NCBI GenBank assembly: GCA_963775085.1
Contig: CAVZHO010000005.1
Location: 1-64,000, forward strand
Length of the DNA stretch: 64,000 bases
Source of the DNA: JAAFIP01 sp963775085
GTDB taxonomy: Bacteria; Pseudomonadota; Gammaproteobacteria; Burkholderiales; Burkholderiaceae_C
Direction: 5' to 3'
Shown: piece after piece, positions 24,249-32,431 of the stretch
Layout: each line of letters starts with the position of its first letter
How positions within the stretch are numbered: the stretch's first letter is position 1
Translations under genes and position numbers: made by a program
The notes under the pieces: generated by a model
What the model saw: only the letters and a program-made list of their open reading frames with translations
Told to the model about the DNA's origin: nothing
Database searches by the model: none

Positions 24249-25448
24249 TTAACTTTGAGCTTGCGCCCGTTTTTGCAGTATCTCAAACGCAGGCAGGGTT
24301 TTGCCCTCCAGCACCTCCAAAAATGCGCCACCACCCGTAGAGATGTAACTCACGTCTTTCTCAATACCGTATTTGGCAATCGCAGCCAGCGTGTCGCCAC
24401 CGCCTGCAATCGAGAAGGCACCCGAAGCGGCGATCGCGCGGGCGATGGTCTCGGTGCCGTGGGCAAAGGCAGCAAACTCAAACACACCCACCGGGCCGTT
24501 CCACACGATGGTGCCCGCATTTTTAAGCTGCGCGGCCAACAGTGCGGCGGTTTGCGGGCCGATGTCCAGAATCAAATCGTCATCAGCCACCTCGGTAGCG
24601 GCTTTCACCGTGGCCACCGCATCAGCGGAAAAACTTTTGGCTACGACGACATCCGTAGGAATAGGTACCGCCGCACCACGCGCCTGCATGGCCTTGATGA
24701 CAGCTTGCGCCTCGCCGACCAGCGAAGGCTCGGCCAGCGACTTGCCAATCTTCAGCCCCGCAGCCAACATAAAGGTATTGGCAATGCCGCCACCTACGAT
24801 CAGGCCGTCCACTTTGGCAGACAGCGCCTGCAGAATGCTCAGCTTGGTGCTGACCTTGCTGCCCGCCACAATGGCTACCAGTGGGCGCGCTGGCGCGGCC
24901 AGGGCCTTGCCGATGGCATCCATCTCTGCCGCCAGCAGAGGGCCTGCAGAGGCAATGGGCGCGTACTGCGCTATGCCATAGGTACTGCCCTCGGCGCGGT
25001 GGGCGGTGCCAAAGGCATCGTGCACAAAGATGTCGCACAGCTTAGCCATTTTTTGCGCCAACTCGGGGGCGTTTTTCTTTTCGCCCACGTTGATGCGGCA
25101 GTTCTCTAGCAAGACCACTTGGCCGGGCGCTGCCGTCACGCCATCGACCCAGTTGGGCACCAAGGGCACAGAGCGGCCGAGCAGCTCGCCCATGCGCGCG
25201 GCCACGGGAGCCAGCGAGTCAGCCGGTTTGAATGCACCCTCGGTAGGGCGACCCAGATGTGACGTAACCATGACCGCCGCACCTGCATCCAGCGCCATCT
25301 GGATACAAGCCATGCTGGCGCGAATGCGCGTGTCTTCGGTAATTTTGCCTGCGTCGTCCTGCGGTACGTTCATGTCGGCACGGATGAATACACGTTTGTT
25401 TTTGACAGCGCCTTGCGCGCACAGGTCGGAGAAGCGGATGAATTGCAT
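24249..25448 (-). CDS. pgk: Phosphoglycerate kinase
   Basis: A 399-residue two-domain glycolytic kinase. Landmarks: NKRVFIRADMNVPQDDAGKI, VTSHLGRPTEG, NCRINVGEKKN, AIVAGSKVSTKLSILQAL, GGGIANTFMLAAG, the nucleotide-site VWNGPVGVFEF and the C-terminal GGGDTLAAI and STGGGAFLEVLEG. It interconverts 1,3-bisphosphoglycerate and 3-phosphoglycerate with ADP/ATP. No clear ribosome-binding site precedes the ATG. It lies 111 bp upstream of argB and is divergent from gshA. Confidence 0.97.
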   Translation of the reverse strand: MQFIRFSDLCAQGAVKNKRVFIRADMNVPQDDAGKITEDTRIRASMACIQMALDAGAAVMVTSHLGRPTEGAFKPADSLAPVAARMGELLGRSVPLVPNWVDGVTAAPGQVVLLENCRINVGEKKNAPELAQKMAKLCDIFVHDAFGTAHRAEGSTYGIAQYAPIASAGPLLAAEMDAIGKALAAPARPLVAIVAGSKVSTKLSILQALSAKVDGLIVGGGIANTFMLAAGLKIGKSLAEPSLVGEAQAVIKAMQARGAAVPIPTDVVVAKSFSADAVATVKAATEVADDDLILDIGPQTAALLAAQLKNAGTIVWNGPVGVFEFAAFAHGTETIARAIAASGAFSIAGGGDTLAAIAKYGIEKDVSYISTGGGAFLEVLEGKTLPAFEILQKRAQAQS

Positions 25449-25671
25449 GGTGAGGGGGGGTGATGTGACGGGATTGGAGGGTAGATTTTAGGTGGCTTTT
25501 TGGCTTGTTTTTTGCCTGTGCCCGTCCCGGCACTTGGCGTACTCAGCTCTCGTACAAAACAGTGAGTAAGCCACCAGGCCCTGCCATTTACGCCCCATTA
25601 CCCCTTGCAGATAGCCTAAACATCCCCACCTGCCTACAATCCCCAGTTAAAACACATAAACACCCAGTACC

Positions 25672-26979
25672 ATGGTCCCACACCTTATTACCGCACTCAA
25701 CGGCCCCATCAACGAGCTGGAGCAGCGCATCCTGGACAGCATGCCCGCCATCGAGCGCTGGTTTCGCCTCGAATGGATGGAGCACACGCCCCCGTTCTAC
25801 ACCTCGGTGGACATCCGCAACGCCGGCTTCAAGCTAGCCCCGGTAGACACTAACTTGTACCCCGGCGGCTGGAACAACCTTACCCCCGAGATGCTGCCCC
25901 TGGCCGTGCAGGCCGCCATGGCCGCCATTGAGAAAATTTGCCCCGAGGCGCGCAACCTGCTCATCATCCCCGAGAACCACACGCGCAACAGTTTTTATCT
26001 GGCCAACGTCGCCCAGCTGGCACGCATCTTCAATATGGCCGGGCTGAATGTGCGCATCGGCTCAATCAACCCCGAGATCAAAGAGCCCACCACGATCACG
26101 CTGCCCAATGGCGAGACCGTGCTGCTTGAGCCCGTCATCCGCACCCAGGGCGGCGGCAAGGGCCGCCTGGGCGTGGCGGGCTTTGACCCCTGCACCATCT
26201 TGCTCAACAATGACCTGTCCGCGGGCGTGCCCGGCATTCTGGAAGATATTTACGAGCAGCACCTGCTGCCGCCCCTGCACGCGGGCTGGCATGTGCGGCG
26301 CAAGTCCAAACACTTTGCTGCCTATGAAGAGGTGAGCAAGCGCTTTGGCAAGTTGCTGGGTGTAGACCCGTGGCTGATCAACCCGATGTTCTCGCAGTGC
26401 GGTGAGGTCAACTTTGCCGAGGGCTTGGGCATGGACTGCCTGACCACCAATGTGGATGCCATGCTGACCAAAATTAAACGCAAATACAAAGAGTACGGCA
26501 TCAACGAAAAACCCTTTGCCATCGTCAAGGCCGACAACGGTACCTATGGCATGGGCATCATGACGGTGCGCGATGTGAAGGATCTGGAAGCGTTGAACCG
26601 AAAAACCAAAAACAAGATGAACGTCATCAAAGACGGCCAGCAGGTCAGCGATGTGATTGTGCAGGAGGGCGTGCAAACCAATGAACGCGTCAACGATGCC
26701 GTCGCCGAGCCAGTGGTCTACATGATGGACCGCTACGTGGTCGGCGGCTTTTACCGTGTGCATGCTGAACGGGGCGTGGACGAAAACCTGAACGCCCCGG
26801 GTTCAAGCTTTGTACCGCTGGCGTTCAACAAATCCGCCCACATTCCCCAGCCCGGCATGCCGCCCGGTGCCAGCGAGCCCAACCGTTTCTACATGTACGG
26901 CGTGATTGGCCGCCTGGCCATGTTGGCCGCCAGTTACGAGCTGGAGGCCACCGATCCCGAGGCCGAGAACTACAGCTAG
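25672..26979 (+). CDS. gshA: Glutamate-cysteine ligase (proteobacterial GshA-like type)
   Basis: A 435-residue member of the glutamate-cysteine ligase type found in beta- and acidithiobacilli-like proteobacteria (distinct from the E. coli enzyme). Recognisable blocks are WFRLEWMEHTPPFYTSVDIR, FKLAPVDTNLYPGGWNNL, IIPENHTRNSFYLANVAQLA, FAIVKADNGTYGMGIMTVRD and the C-terminal FYRVHAERGVDENLNAPGSS. It makes gamma-glutamylcysteine for glutathione. The gene has a 223 bp intergenic region shared with divergent pgk. Palindromic repeat copy 4 follows 25 bp after the stop. Confidence 0.88.
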   Translation: MVPHLITALNGPINELEQRILDSMPAIERWFRLEWMEHTPPFYTSVDIRNAGFKLAPVDTNLYPGGWNNLTPEMLPLAVQAAMAAIEKICPEARNLLIIPENHTRNSFYLANVAQLARIFNMAGLNVRIGSINPEIKEPTTITLPNGETVLLEPVIRTQGGGKGRLGVAGFDPCTILLNNDLSAGVPGILEDIYEQHLLPPLHAGWHVRRKSKHFAAYEEVSKRFGKLLGVDPWLINPMFSQCGEVNFAEGLGMDCLTTNVDAMLTKIKRKYKEYGINEKPFAIVKADNGTYGMGIMTVRDVKDLEALNRKTKNKMNVIKDGQQVSDVIVQEGVQTNERVNDAVAEPVVYMMDRYVVGGFYRVHAERGVDENLNAPGSSFVPLAFNKSAHIPQPGMPPGASEPNRFYMYGVIGRLAMLAASYELEATDPEAENYS

Positions 26980-27004
26980 CCCAGGTTTCACCATAAAATT
27001 CATC

Positions 27005-27050
27005 TGTAGTCCCAATAAATAGGACATAAGCAGCTATATAATTTGTAGCA
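27005..27050. repeat. Bipartite palindromic repeat (copy 4)
   Basis: GTAGTCCCAATAAATAGGAC and AGCTATATAATTTGTAGC. Its last bases run straight into the start codon of the metallopeptidase gene, so the repeat is the whole translation-initiation leader. Confidence 0.82.
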
Positions 27051-28198
27051 TGTCAGATACCGTACCGCATTCTCCGTCACGCCGCGCTTACCGCTGTGCA
27101 TGTGGCGCATCGGTATTTTTTCGCAATAGCGCCTGCCTCAGCTGCCACCGCCAGTTGGGCTATGAGCCGCAGCGTGCGCAGGTAGTAGCCCTGCACGCCA
27201 CCGAGCGGGACGACCAATGGACGATACACAGCGAAGGCGGCGCCAGCGGCACCGGCAGGCGTTACCACCGCTGTGCCAACTATGCACGCGCGGCCGCCTG
27301 CAACTGGCTGCGCCCGGTCAACATCACGCTGCCCGGCGGCGACGATGGCCTGTGCATAGCGTGCAGCCTGAACCGCACCATTCCCGACCAGAGCTTGCCC
27401 GAAAATCAGGCGCTGTGGCACAGCATCGAGGTGGCCAAACGCCGCCTGGTCAGCCAGTTGCTGGGACTCCAATTGCCCGTGAACAGCCTGGCACGCACGC
27501 CATGGCAAGACCCGCAGCGCGGCATGGCGTTTGATTTTTTGCTCGACCAGCAGGGCCAGCCCCCCATCCTCACGGGCCATGCCCACGGCGTGATCACGCT
27601 CAACGCCCAGGAGGCCGACGATGCCATCCGCGAGCGCAACCGCACGGCGCTGCACGAGCCCTACCGCACGCTGCTGGGCCACCTGCGCCACGAGGTAGCG
27701 CACTACTACTGGGATCGCTTGGTGGCCGGCACGGAGTGGTTAGCCCCTTTTCGGCAACTGTTTGGCGACGAGCGGCAAGACTACGCGCAGGCATTGCAGC
27801 GCCATTACACACTGGGGGCACCGTTTGACTGGGCCACCCGCCATGTCAGCGCCTATGCCTCCTCCCACCCCTGGGAGGACTGGGCCGAGACCTGGGCGCA
27901 CTACCTGCATATCCGTGACGGCATGGACACCGCGCGCAGCTTTGGCTTGCAGGCCCATGACATCGAGAGTGGCCGCCCACCCTATACCCTGGGCGCGCTG
28001 TGGGACAGCCAGCGCCCGGATGCGCAGGCGTTTTTGAACTTCCTCAACGACTGGCTAAACATTACCGCTGTGCTCAACGAACTGTCGGGCAGCATGGGTG
28101 AGCGCGATTTCTACCCCTTCGTGCTGCCCGCTGCCGCAGTCGCCAAGCTGCAACTGGTGCATGCCGTGGTGAGCGCTGCCCAGGCGTCTGCCGCGTAA
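27050..28198 (+). CDS. Zinc-ribbon putative metallopeptidase (DUF2248-like)
   Basis: A 382-residue protein. The N-terminus has a zinc-ribbon-like pattern (CACGASVFFRNSACLSC), a second Cys set follows (CANYARAAACNW ... CIACSLN), and the centre carries HEVAHYYWDRL, an HExxH metallopeptidase signature, with FGDERQDYAQALQRHY after it. EDWAETWAHYLHIRD near residue 280 gives a probable third ligand glutamate. I recognise it as a family of cytosolic putative zinc metalloproteases of unknown substrate. The start codon abuts repeat copy 4. No signal peptide. Confidence 0.82.
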   Translation: MSDTVPHSPSRRAYRCACGASVFFRNSACLSCHRQLGYEPQRAQVVALHATERDDQWTIHSEGGASGTGRRYHRCANYARAAACNWLRPVNITLPGGDDGLCIACSLNRTIPDQSLPENQALWHSIEVAKRRLVSQLLGLQLPVNSLARTPWQDPQRGMAFDFLLDQQGQPPILTGHAHGVITLNAQEADDAIRERNRTALHEPYRTLLGHLRHEVAHYYWDRLVAGTEWLAPFRQLFGDERQDYAQALQRHYTLGAPFDWATRHVSAYASSHPWEDWAETWAHYLHIRDGMDTARSFGLQAHDIESGRPPYTLGALWDSQRPDAQAFLNFLNDWLNITAVLNELSGSMGERDFYPFVLPAAAVAKLQLVHAVVSAAQASAA

Positions 28199-28270
28199 CA
28201 CAAGCACTATAAAATCAGTAGCTGTTTACGTAATATTACAGTGCCTCAACGCCTTATTTTGTAAATAATC

Positions 28271-28288
28271 GGGCACACAGTGTGTCCC
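28271..28288. promoter_or_regulatory. 18-bp near-perfect palindrome upstream of the EF-hand gene
   Basis: GGGCACACAGTGTGTCCC has arms matching at 7 of 8 positions. It lies in the 196 bp gap between the metallopeptidase gene and the EF-hand gene. The bases around 28205-28240 also resemble a decayed copy of the dispersed repeat. Confidence 0.3.
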
Positions 28289-28394
28289 AAACGTAGGCAA
28301 ATGTCACAGCCACCACATGCGGCAAAAGTGCTGGCTTTACGGCGCGGGTGCGGGTTCAATCACGGCTTCTTCCAACGCTTTTAAGGAGCCCTGC

Positions 28395-28727
28395 ATGACC
28401 TCACGCCGACGACGCAACCGCCTGGATAACGCCCTCTTCAATGCCAGCAGCCTGGCGATCATCGCGTTCGCCTCCCTGTGCATGCATTCATCCCGCGCCC
28501 AGACCAGCCAAGGCAACGCCAAACCGAGCATGACCGCAGGGGCCAGCAATGCGGAAACCGTCCGTTATCTGGAAGCCTTTGAGCGGTCTGATAAAGATGG
28601 CGATGGCAAGCTGAGCCGGGAGGAGGCCGAAAACCTACCGGCCATCGCCCAACGATTTGAACAGATTGATGTCGACAGGGATGGCAGCATCTCCAAATCC
28701 GAATACCTGGAGGCACTCAAACCCTAA
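28395..28727 (+). CDS. Secreted EF-hand calcium-binding protein
   Basis: A 110-residue protein with an N-terminal signal or anchor segment (NASSLAIIAFASLCMHSSRA) and two EF-hand loops, DKDGDGKLSREE and DVDRDGSISKSE, each with acidic residues at positions 1, 3, 5 and 12. The start is set by AAGGAG seven bases before ATG at 28395; the frame is open further upstream without a ribosome-binding site. It likely buffers or senses calcium in the periplasm. No partner gene is adjacent. Confidence 0.85.
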   Translation: MTSRRRRNRLDNALFNASSLAIIAFASLCMHSSRAQTSQGNAKPSMTAGASNAETVRYLEAFERSDKDGDGKLSREEAENLPAIAQRFEQIDVDRDGSISKSEYLEALKP

Positions 28728-28787
28728 GGCGGCCAGACCTGCTCCGTGCCAAGCCCTGCGTTGCACTGAGCATGGCTCGATCTTGAT

Positions 28788-29253
28788 TTAGCCTACGCTC
28801 GGATCGGCGCGGCGCTTCAAGCCAAATACCTTGGCGTTGAAACGCTCCAGCAGGCTCCAAAACTCCAGCTCTTCCAGCAAGGGGTTTAAAAAGTTCGTCA
28901 CCGAGCAGTAGTGCGAATTCTTTTGACCACTGTGGTGGCGCGCATGGTGGCGCTGGGTCTGGATCAGCTTGAACTTTTGCAACCAGGTGACCACACGGCC
29001 ATTCTCATGCGGTGCGCTGTGCGCCCATTTGTGGATCTGGTTGGCGTTGGCGCTCACGGTGGCAGACCTGCCAGGTGAGCGCCTTAAGCCACCAGGCACC
29101 CGCCACAACGATCAAGCCCGTCAACGCCAGATCCCAGGAGCTGGCCCACCAGCTGCGGGTGACAAAGGCGCGCGGCTTGGTGTGGTGTTCAATATTGGCC
29201 TCGCCAATCCATTTGCCGACGATCGGTGGCGAACCACCTTGGCCTTTCAAGAG
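28788..29253 (-). pseudogene. Decayed TMEM189/CarF-like (Kua-type) desaturase
   Basis: Two minus-strand frames together encode part of a TMEM189/CarF-type lipid desaturase. The upstream frame (about 29070-29250) has NIEHHTKPRAFVTRSWW and one hydrophobic segment; the downstream frame (28788-29075) has NQIHKWAHSAP, RHHARHHSG and HYCSVTNFLNPLLEELEFW, the histidine boxes of the family. The frame changes near 29065-29075 by a single-base shift, and the N-terminal membrane segments are absent because a stop lies at 29254-29256. I therefore call it a pseudogene. In intact relatives this enzyme makes plasmalogen-type vinyl ethers or regulates carotenoid synthesis. Confidence 0.75.
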
Positions 29254-29391
29254 TTAAACACGCAGCGCACAAAGGTTTTCCCTCAGCGCAAACCGATTGT
29301 TTCTTGAAATCACGTTTACTTAGACATGCCTTGCAAAGTAGCGCTACACGCTACTTGCGGGCGGATGGCCTGCTACTTGGTGCTGGGCTGG

Positions 29392-30813
29392 TCAAACCAA
29401 AGAGCGCCACAGCAGCCCTGCCAGCGCGCAGGCGGCAATCACCCCCATGACGTTGGTTTTCAGGCGAAACAGCGCAAACGCCGCCGCCCCAATAATGCAC
29501 AGCGCCACCCAGTCCACGCGCGCCCAAGGGCTACCCACCCCTGCGGGCCAGGCCACATGCACGATAAACAGCAACGCCAGGGTGGCAATCACCCCCACCA
29601 CCGCCGCCGTGATGGCTTTGAGCGGCGCGGTAAAACCCAGCTTGCCATGCGTGGTCTCAATCAACGGGCCACCCATCAAGATGAAGATAAAACTGGGCAA
29701 AAAGGTAAACCAGGTGGCAATGCACGCACCGATGGCCCCGAGCCATACGGCACCCGTGCCTGGCAAGCCGGTAGCCGCAGCGCTGCGCAAGGCCTCTTGC
29801 GCCTGGCCTACATAGCCGATAAAGGCGACGATCATGATCAGCGGGCCGGGTGTGGTCTCGCCCAGCGCCAGGCCGTCCATCATCTGCTTGGCCGACAGCC
29901 AGCCATAGTGCTCCACCGCCGCCTGGTTGACGTAAGGCAACACCGCGTAGGCCCCGCCAAAGGTCACCATCGCGGCTTTGGTGAAAAACCAGCCCATCTG
30001 CGTCAGCGAGTTTTGCCACCCCAGGCTGCCCACCAAGGCCAGCATGGGCAGCGCCCACAGCAGCAGGCCGATGACCACGACGCTCCAAAAACGCGAGCGT
30101 TTAAACAAGGCGTGCGGCGGCGTGGGGGTGTTATCGTCGATCAAAGAGGGCAGTACCTTGGCCTTGCCCGTACCACCATGCCCACCGCCTGCAAACTGCG
30201 CGGGTGCGAATTTACCGCCCAACCAACCCACGATGCCCGCAGCCAGCACGATCCACGGAAAGCCCAGGTTAAAAAACTCGATGGCGACAAAACTTGCCAG
30301 CGCCACGGCCCAAAGAATGGGTGACTGCATCGGATTTTTAAGCGTTTTGCTGCCCACCCGCCACAGTGCATGCAGCACCAGAGCCGCCACCGCGCACTGG
30401 ATGCCATAGAACAGCGCCGCCACCCAGGGGATGTTGCCGAAGCTGATGTACAGGGCACTGAGCGCGATGATGATAAACAGCGAAGGCAACACAAACAGCG
30501 CCCCCGCCGCAATGCCGCCGCGCGCGCCGTGCATCAGCCAGCCAATATAGGTGGCCAGCTGCTGTGCCTCGGGGCCGGGCAAGAGCATGCAGTAGTTCAG
30601 CGCATGGTTAAAACGCCCCTGGCTGATCCAGCGCCGCTCATCCACCAGCTCGCGCTGCATGATGGCGATTTGCCCAGCCGGGCCGCCAAAGCTGATCAGG
30701 CCCAGCTTGAGCCAGAACTTCAGTGCGGCTAAAAAACTAACGGCCGCGGGCGGGACGGGTGCTATCGGCGTGGCGATTGACGGTGCGACCGGATTCATAG
30801 CGTCGGCACTCAT
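29392..30813 (-). CDS. chrA: Chromate transporter ChrA
   Basis: A 473-residue long-form CHR-family membrane protein with two homologous halves. The N-half has FWLKLGLISFGGPAGQIAIM and ELVDERRWISQGRFNHALNY plus CMLLPGPEAQQLATYIGW; the C-half repeats the pattern with FTKAAMVTFGGAYAVLPYV and GETTPGPLIMIVAFIGYVG. It exports chromate from the cytoplasm. Its start overlaps the end of the ChrB-like gene by 4 bp, so the pair is translationally coupled. About ten hydrophobic stretches are visible. Confidence 0.92.
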   Translation of the reverse strand: MSADAMNPVAPSIATPIAPVPPAAVSFLAALKFWLKLGLISFGGPAGQIAIMQRELVDERRWISQGRFNHALNYCMLLPGPEAQQLATYIGWLMHGARGGIAAGALFVLPSLFIIIALSALYISFGNIPWVAALFYGIQCAVAALVLHALWRVGSKTLKNPMQSPILWAVALASFVAIEFFNLGFPWIVLAAGIVGWLGGKFAPAQFAGGGHGGTGKAKVLPSLIDDNTPTPPHALFKRSRFWSVVVIGLLLWALPMLALVGSLGWQNSLTQMGWFFTKAAMVTFGGAYAVLPYVNQAAVEHYGWLSAKQMMDGLALGETTPGPLIMIVAFIGYVGQAQEALRSAAATGLPGTGAVWLGAIGACIATWFTFLPSFIFILMGGPLIETTHGKLGFTAPLKAITAAVVGVIATLALLFIVHVAWPAGVGSPWARVDWVALCIIGAAAFALFRLKTNVMGVIAACALAGLLWRSLV

Positions 30814-31724
30814 GCGGGGTTTGCTTGTGTTTTTGGGGCTTGCCAGCTGTGCCGCTCAGCACTCCCGGCGACCGACTGCACACACCAAGCATACAGCGCG
30901 TCGTAGACCGGCAGCATGGCCGCCAGCATGGCGTGGTCCTCCCCGTGCAGCGCTGACATGCCCAGCGAGGTGGCCAGCAGCCCGGCGCACTGAGGTGCCA
31001 ACTCCAGGTGGTCGGTATCGGCACCGCGCACGATGCGGGCCACCATATCAAGCGCTGGCAGGTGCAGGTCAAAGCCCTTGAGCAGGGCATCAAAGCTGCA
31101 CAGTTCGCCCTGTGGCCCCGTGTGCGAGACGGGCGTGCCGGGAATGTCGTAGGCCACAGCGTTCAAACGCTGCGCCTCGGTAAACACCTGCTCGGTAGGC
31201 ACATAGAAAAACTTGGCGCGTGGGTCGATAAAGCGCTGGATCAGCCAAGGGCAGGCGATGCGATCAATCTTGGGGCGCGCACGCGTAATCCAGCGCGAGG
31301 GCTGCTCGCCCGTCACGCCCCAGTCAGGGCGCTTGAGGATGGTGGGCAGGGTTTGCGCACGCCATGCGGCGATGTTGTCTGCCGTGTCGGCATCGGCATC
31401 ACTACCGTCTTTGCCGCCCTCGATGCCGCCTGCCAGCCGCGCTGCACTCCAACCCGCCTGGTTGAGCTGCACCACCGCATCTTCGCTCACGTTATGGCCA
31501 TAAACGCAATAGACAATGGCCCTGCCAGGGCTTTGTTTATTAGCGTAAGCAGCTACGTTTTCAGGAGCGCAGCGTACTGCACCGCAGACGATGCGCGGGC
31601 TCTCGACAAATTTAGCCTCGCGGCGCACGTCCAGTATCAGCGGTGCGTCTGCGTGGCCTAAGCTGCTGGTCAAGTCGGCAGGCGAGATTGTGGGAATGTG
31701 CGTGCTTGTCATAGTGGTGCCCAT
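30810..31724 (-). CDS. Rhodanese-ChrB fusion, chromate resistance protein
   Basis: The N-terminal third is a rhodanese domain (SPADLTSSLGHADAPLILDV ... IVYCVYGHNVSEDAV with the active-site-like loop YCVYGHN). The rest is a ChrB C-terminal domain: WITRARPKIDRIACPWLIQR, FIDPRAKFFYV, FDIPG-like YDIPGTPVSHTG and a last helical part. ChrB proteins promote or sense chromate resistance. The start is uncertain: the frame opens at 31772, with ATG codons at 31739, 31724 and 31712; I chose 31724 because GGATGGG lies just upstream. Coupled to chrA by a 4 bp overlap. Confidence 0.85.
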   Translation of the reverse strand: MGTTMTSTHIPTISPADLTSSLGHADAPLILDVRREAKFVESPRIVCGAVRCAPENVAAYANKQSPGRAIVYCVYGHNVSEDAVVQLNQAGWSAARLAGGIEGGKDGSDADADTADNIAAWRAQTLPTILKRPDWGVTGEQPSRWITRARPKIDRIACPWLIQRFIDPRAKFFYVPTEQVFTEAQRLNAVAYDIPGTPVSHTGPQGELCSFDALLKGFDLHLPALDMVARIVRGADTDHLELAPQCAGLLATSLGMSALHGEDHAMLAAMLPVYDALYAWCVQSVAGSAERHSWQAPKTQANPA

Positions 31725-31846
31725 AGTAAACCCATCCATGTGGATGGTATTGCCAGCGCTTGGACGGGACACCGTCTATCTGCAAGAGATTCGGGAGGCT
31801 GTGTTCCCGATGCTTCGATATTAACGCGTTTTGGAGGCCACGTGAA

Positions 31847-32431
31847 TTATCTGCGCTGAAATGCAAACACCGCCATGCTGGCACGCGCATTAGGCCACCA
31901 GCGCACGACTTGGCCGCCCTGCATGCCAAAGGCATCGGTCACTTGCAACTGGTCCTTGGCCGCCAGCGCGGCGAAGTCGGCAAAGGTGCCGACGCGGATG
32001 TTGGGCGTGTCGTACCACTGGTAGGGCAGGGTTTTGGTCACCGGCATCTGGCCTTGCAGCACCTGCAGGCGATTGGGCCAGTGGGCGAAATTAGGGAAGG
32101 CCACAATGCCCAGCTTGCCTACCCGCGCCGTCTCACGCAGCATGACCTCGGCGTTGCGCAGGTGTTGCAGGGTGTCGATTTGCAGCACCACGTCAAAGCT
32201 CTGGTCCTGGAACATGGCCAGGCCTTCGTCCAGGTTGAGCTGGATGACGTTCACGCCGCGTTGCACGCAGGCGTGCACATTGGTGTCGTCAATCTCTACG
32301 CCGTAGCCCGTGCAGCCGCGTGTGGCCTGCAGGTGCGCCAGCAGTGCGCCGTCGCCGCAGCCCAGATCAAGCACGCGTGCGCCTTGGGGCACCATATGGG
32401 CAATCACTTGGTGCAGGGCGACATCGCTCAT
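31847..32431 (-). CDS. metW: Methionine biosynthesis protein MetW
   Basis: A 194-residue SAM-dependent methyltransferase-fold protein. The cofactor motif is VLDLGCGDGALLAHL near residue 20, then GYGVEIDDTNV and FDVVLQIDTLQHLRN; FPNFAHWPNRLQVLQGQMPV and LPYQWYDTPNIR are typical of MetW. It partners MetX in homoserine acylation in many proteobacteria. Its start overlaps the metX stop by 4 bp, so both are under the upstream SAM-II-type riboswitch. Confidence 0.95.
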   Translation of the reverse strand: MSDVALHQVIAHMVPQGARVLDLGCGDGALLAHLQATRGCTGYGVEIDDTNVHACVQRGVNVIQLNLDEGLAMFQDQSFDVVLQIDTLQHLRNAEVMLRETARVGKLGIVAFPNFAHWPNRLQVLQGQMPVTKTLPYQWYDTPNIRVGTFADFAALAAKDQLQVTDAFGMQGGQVVRWWPNARASMAVFAFQRR

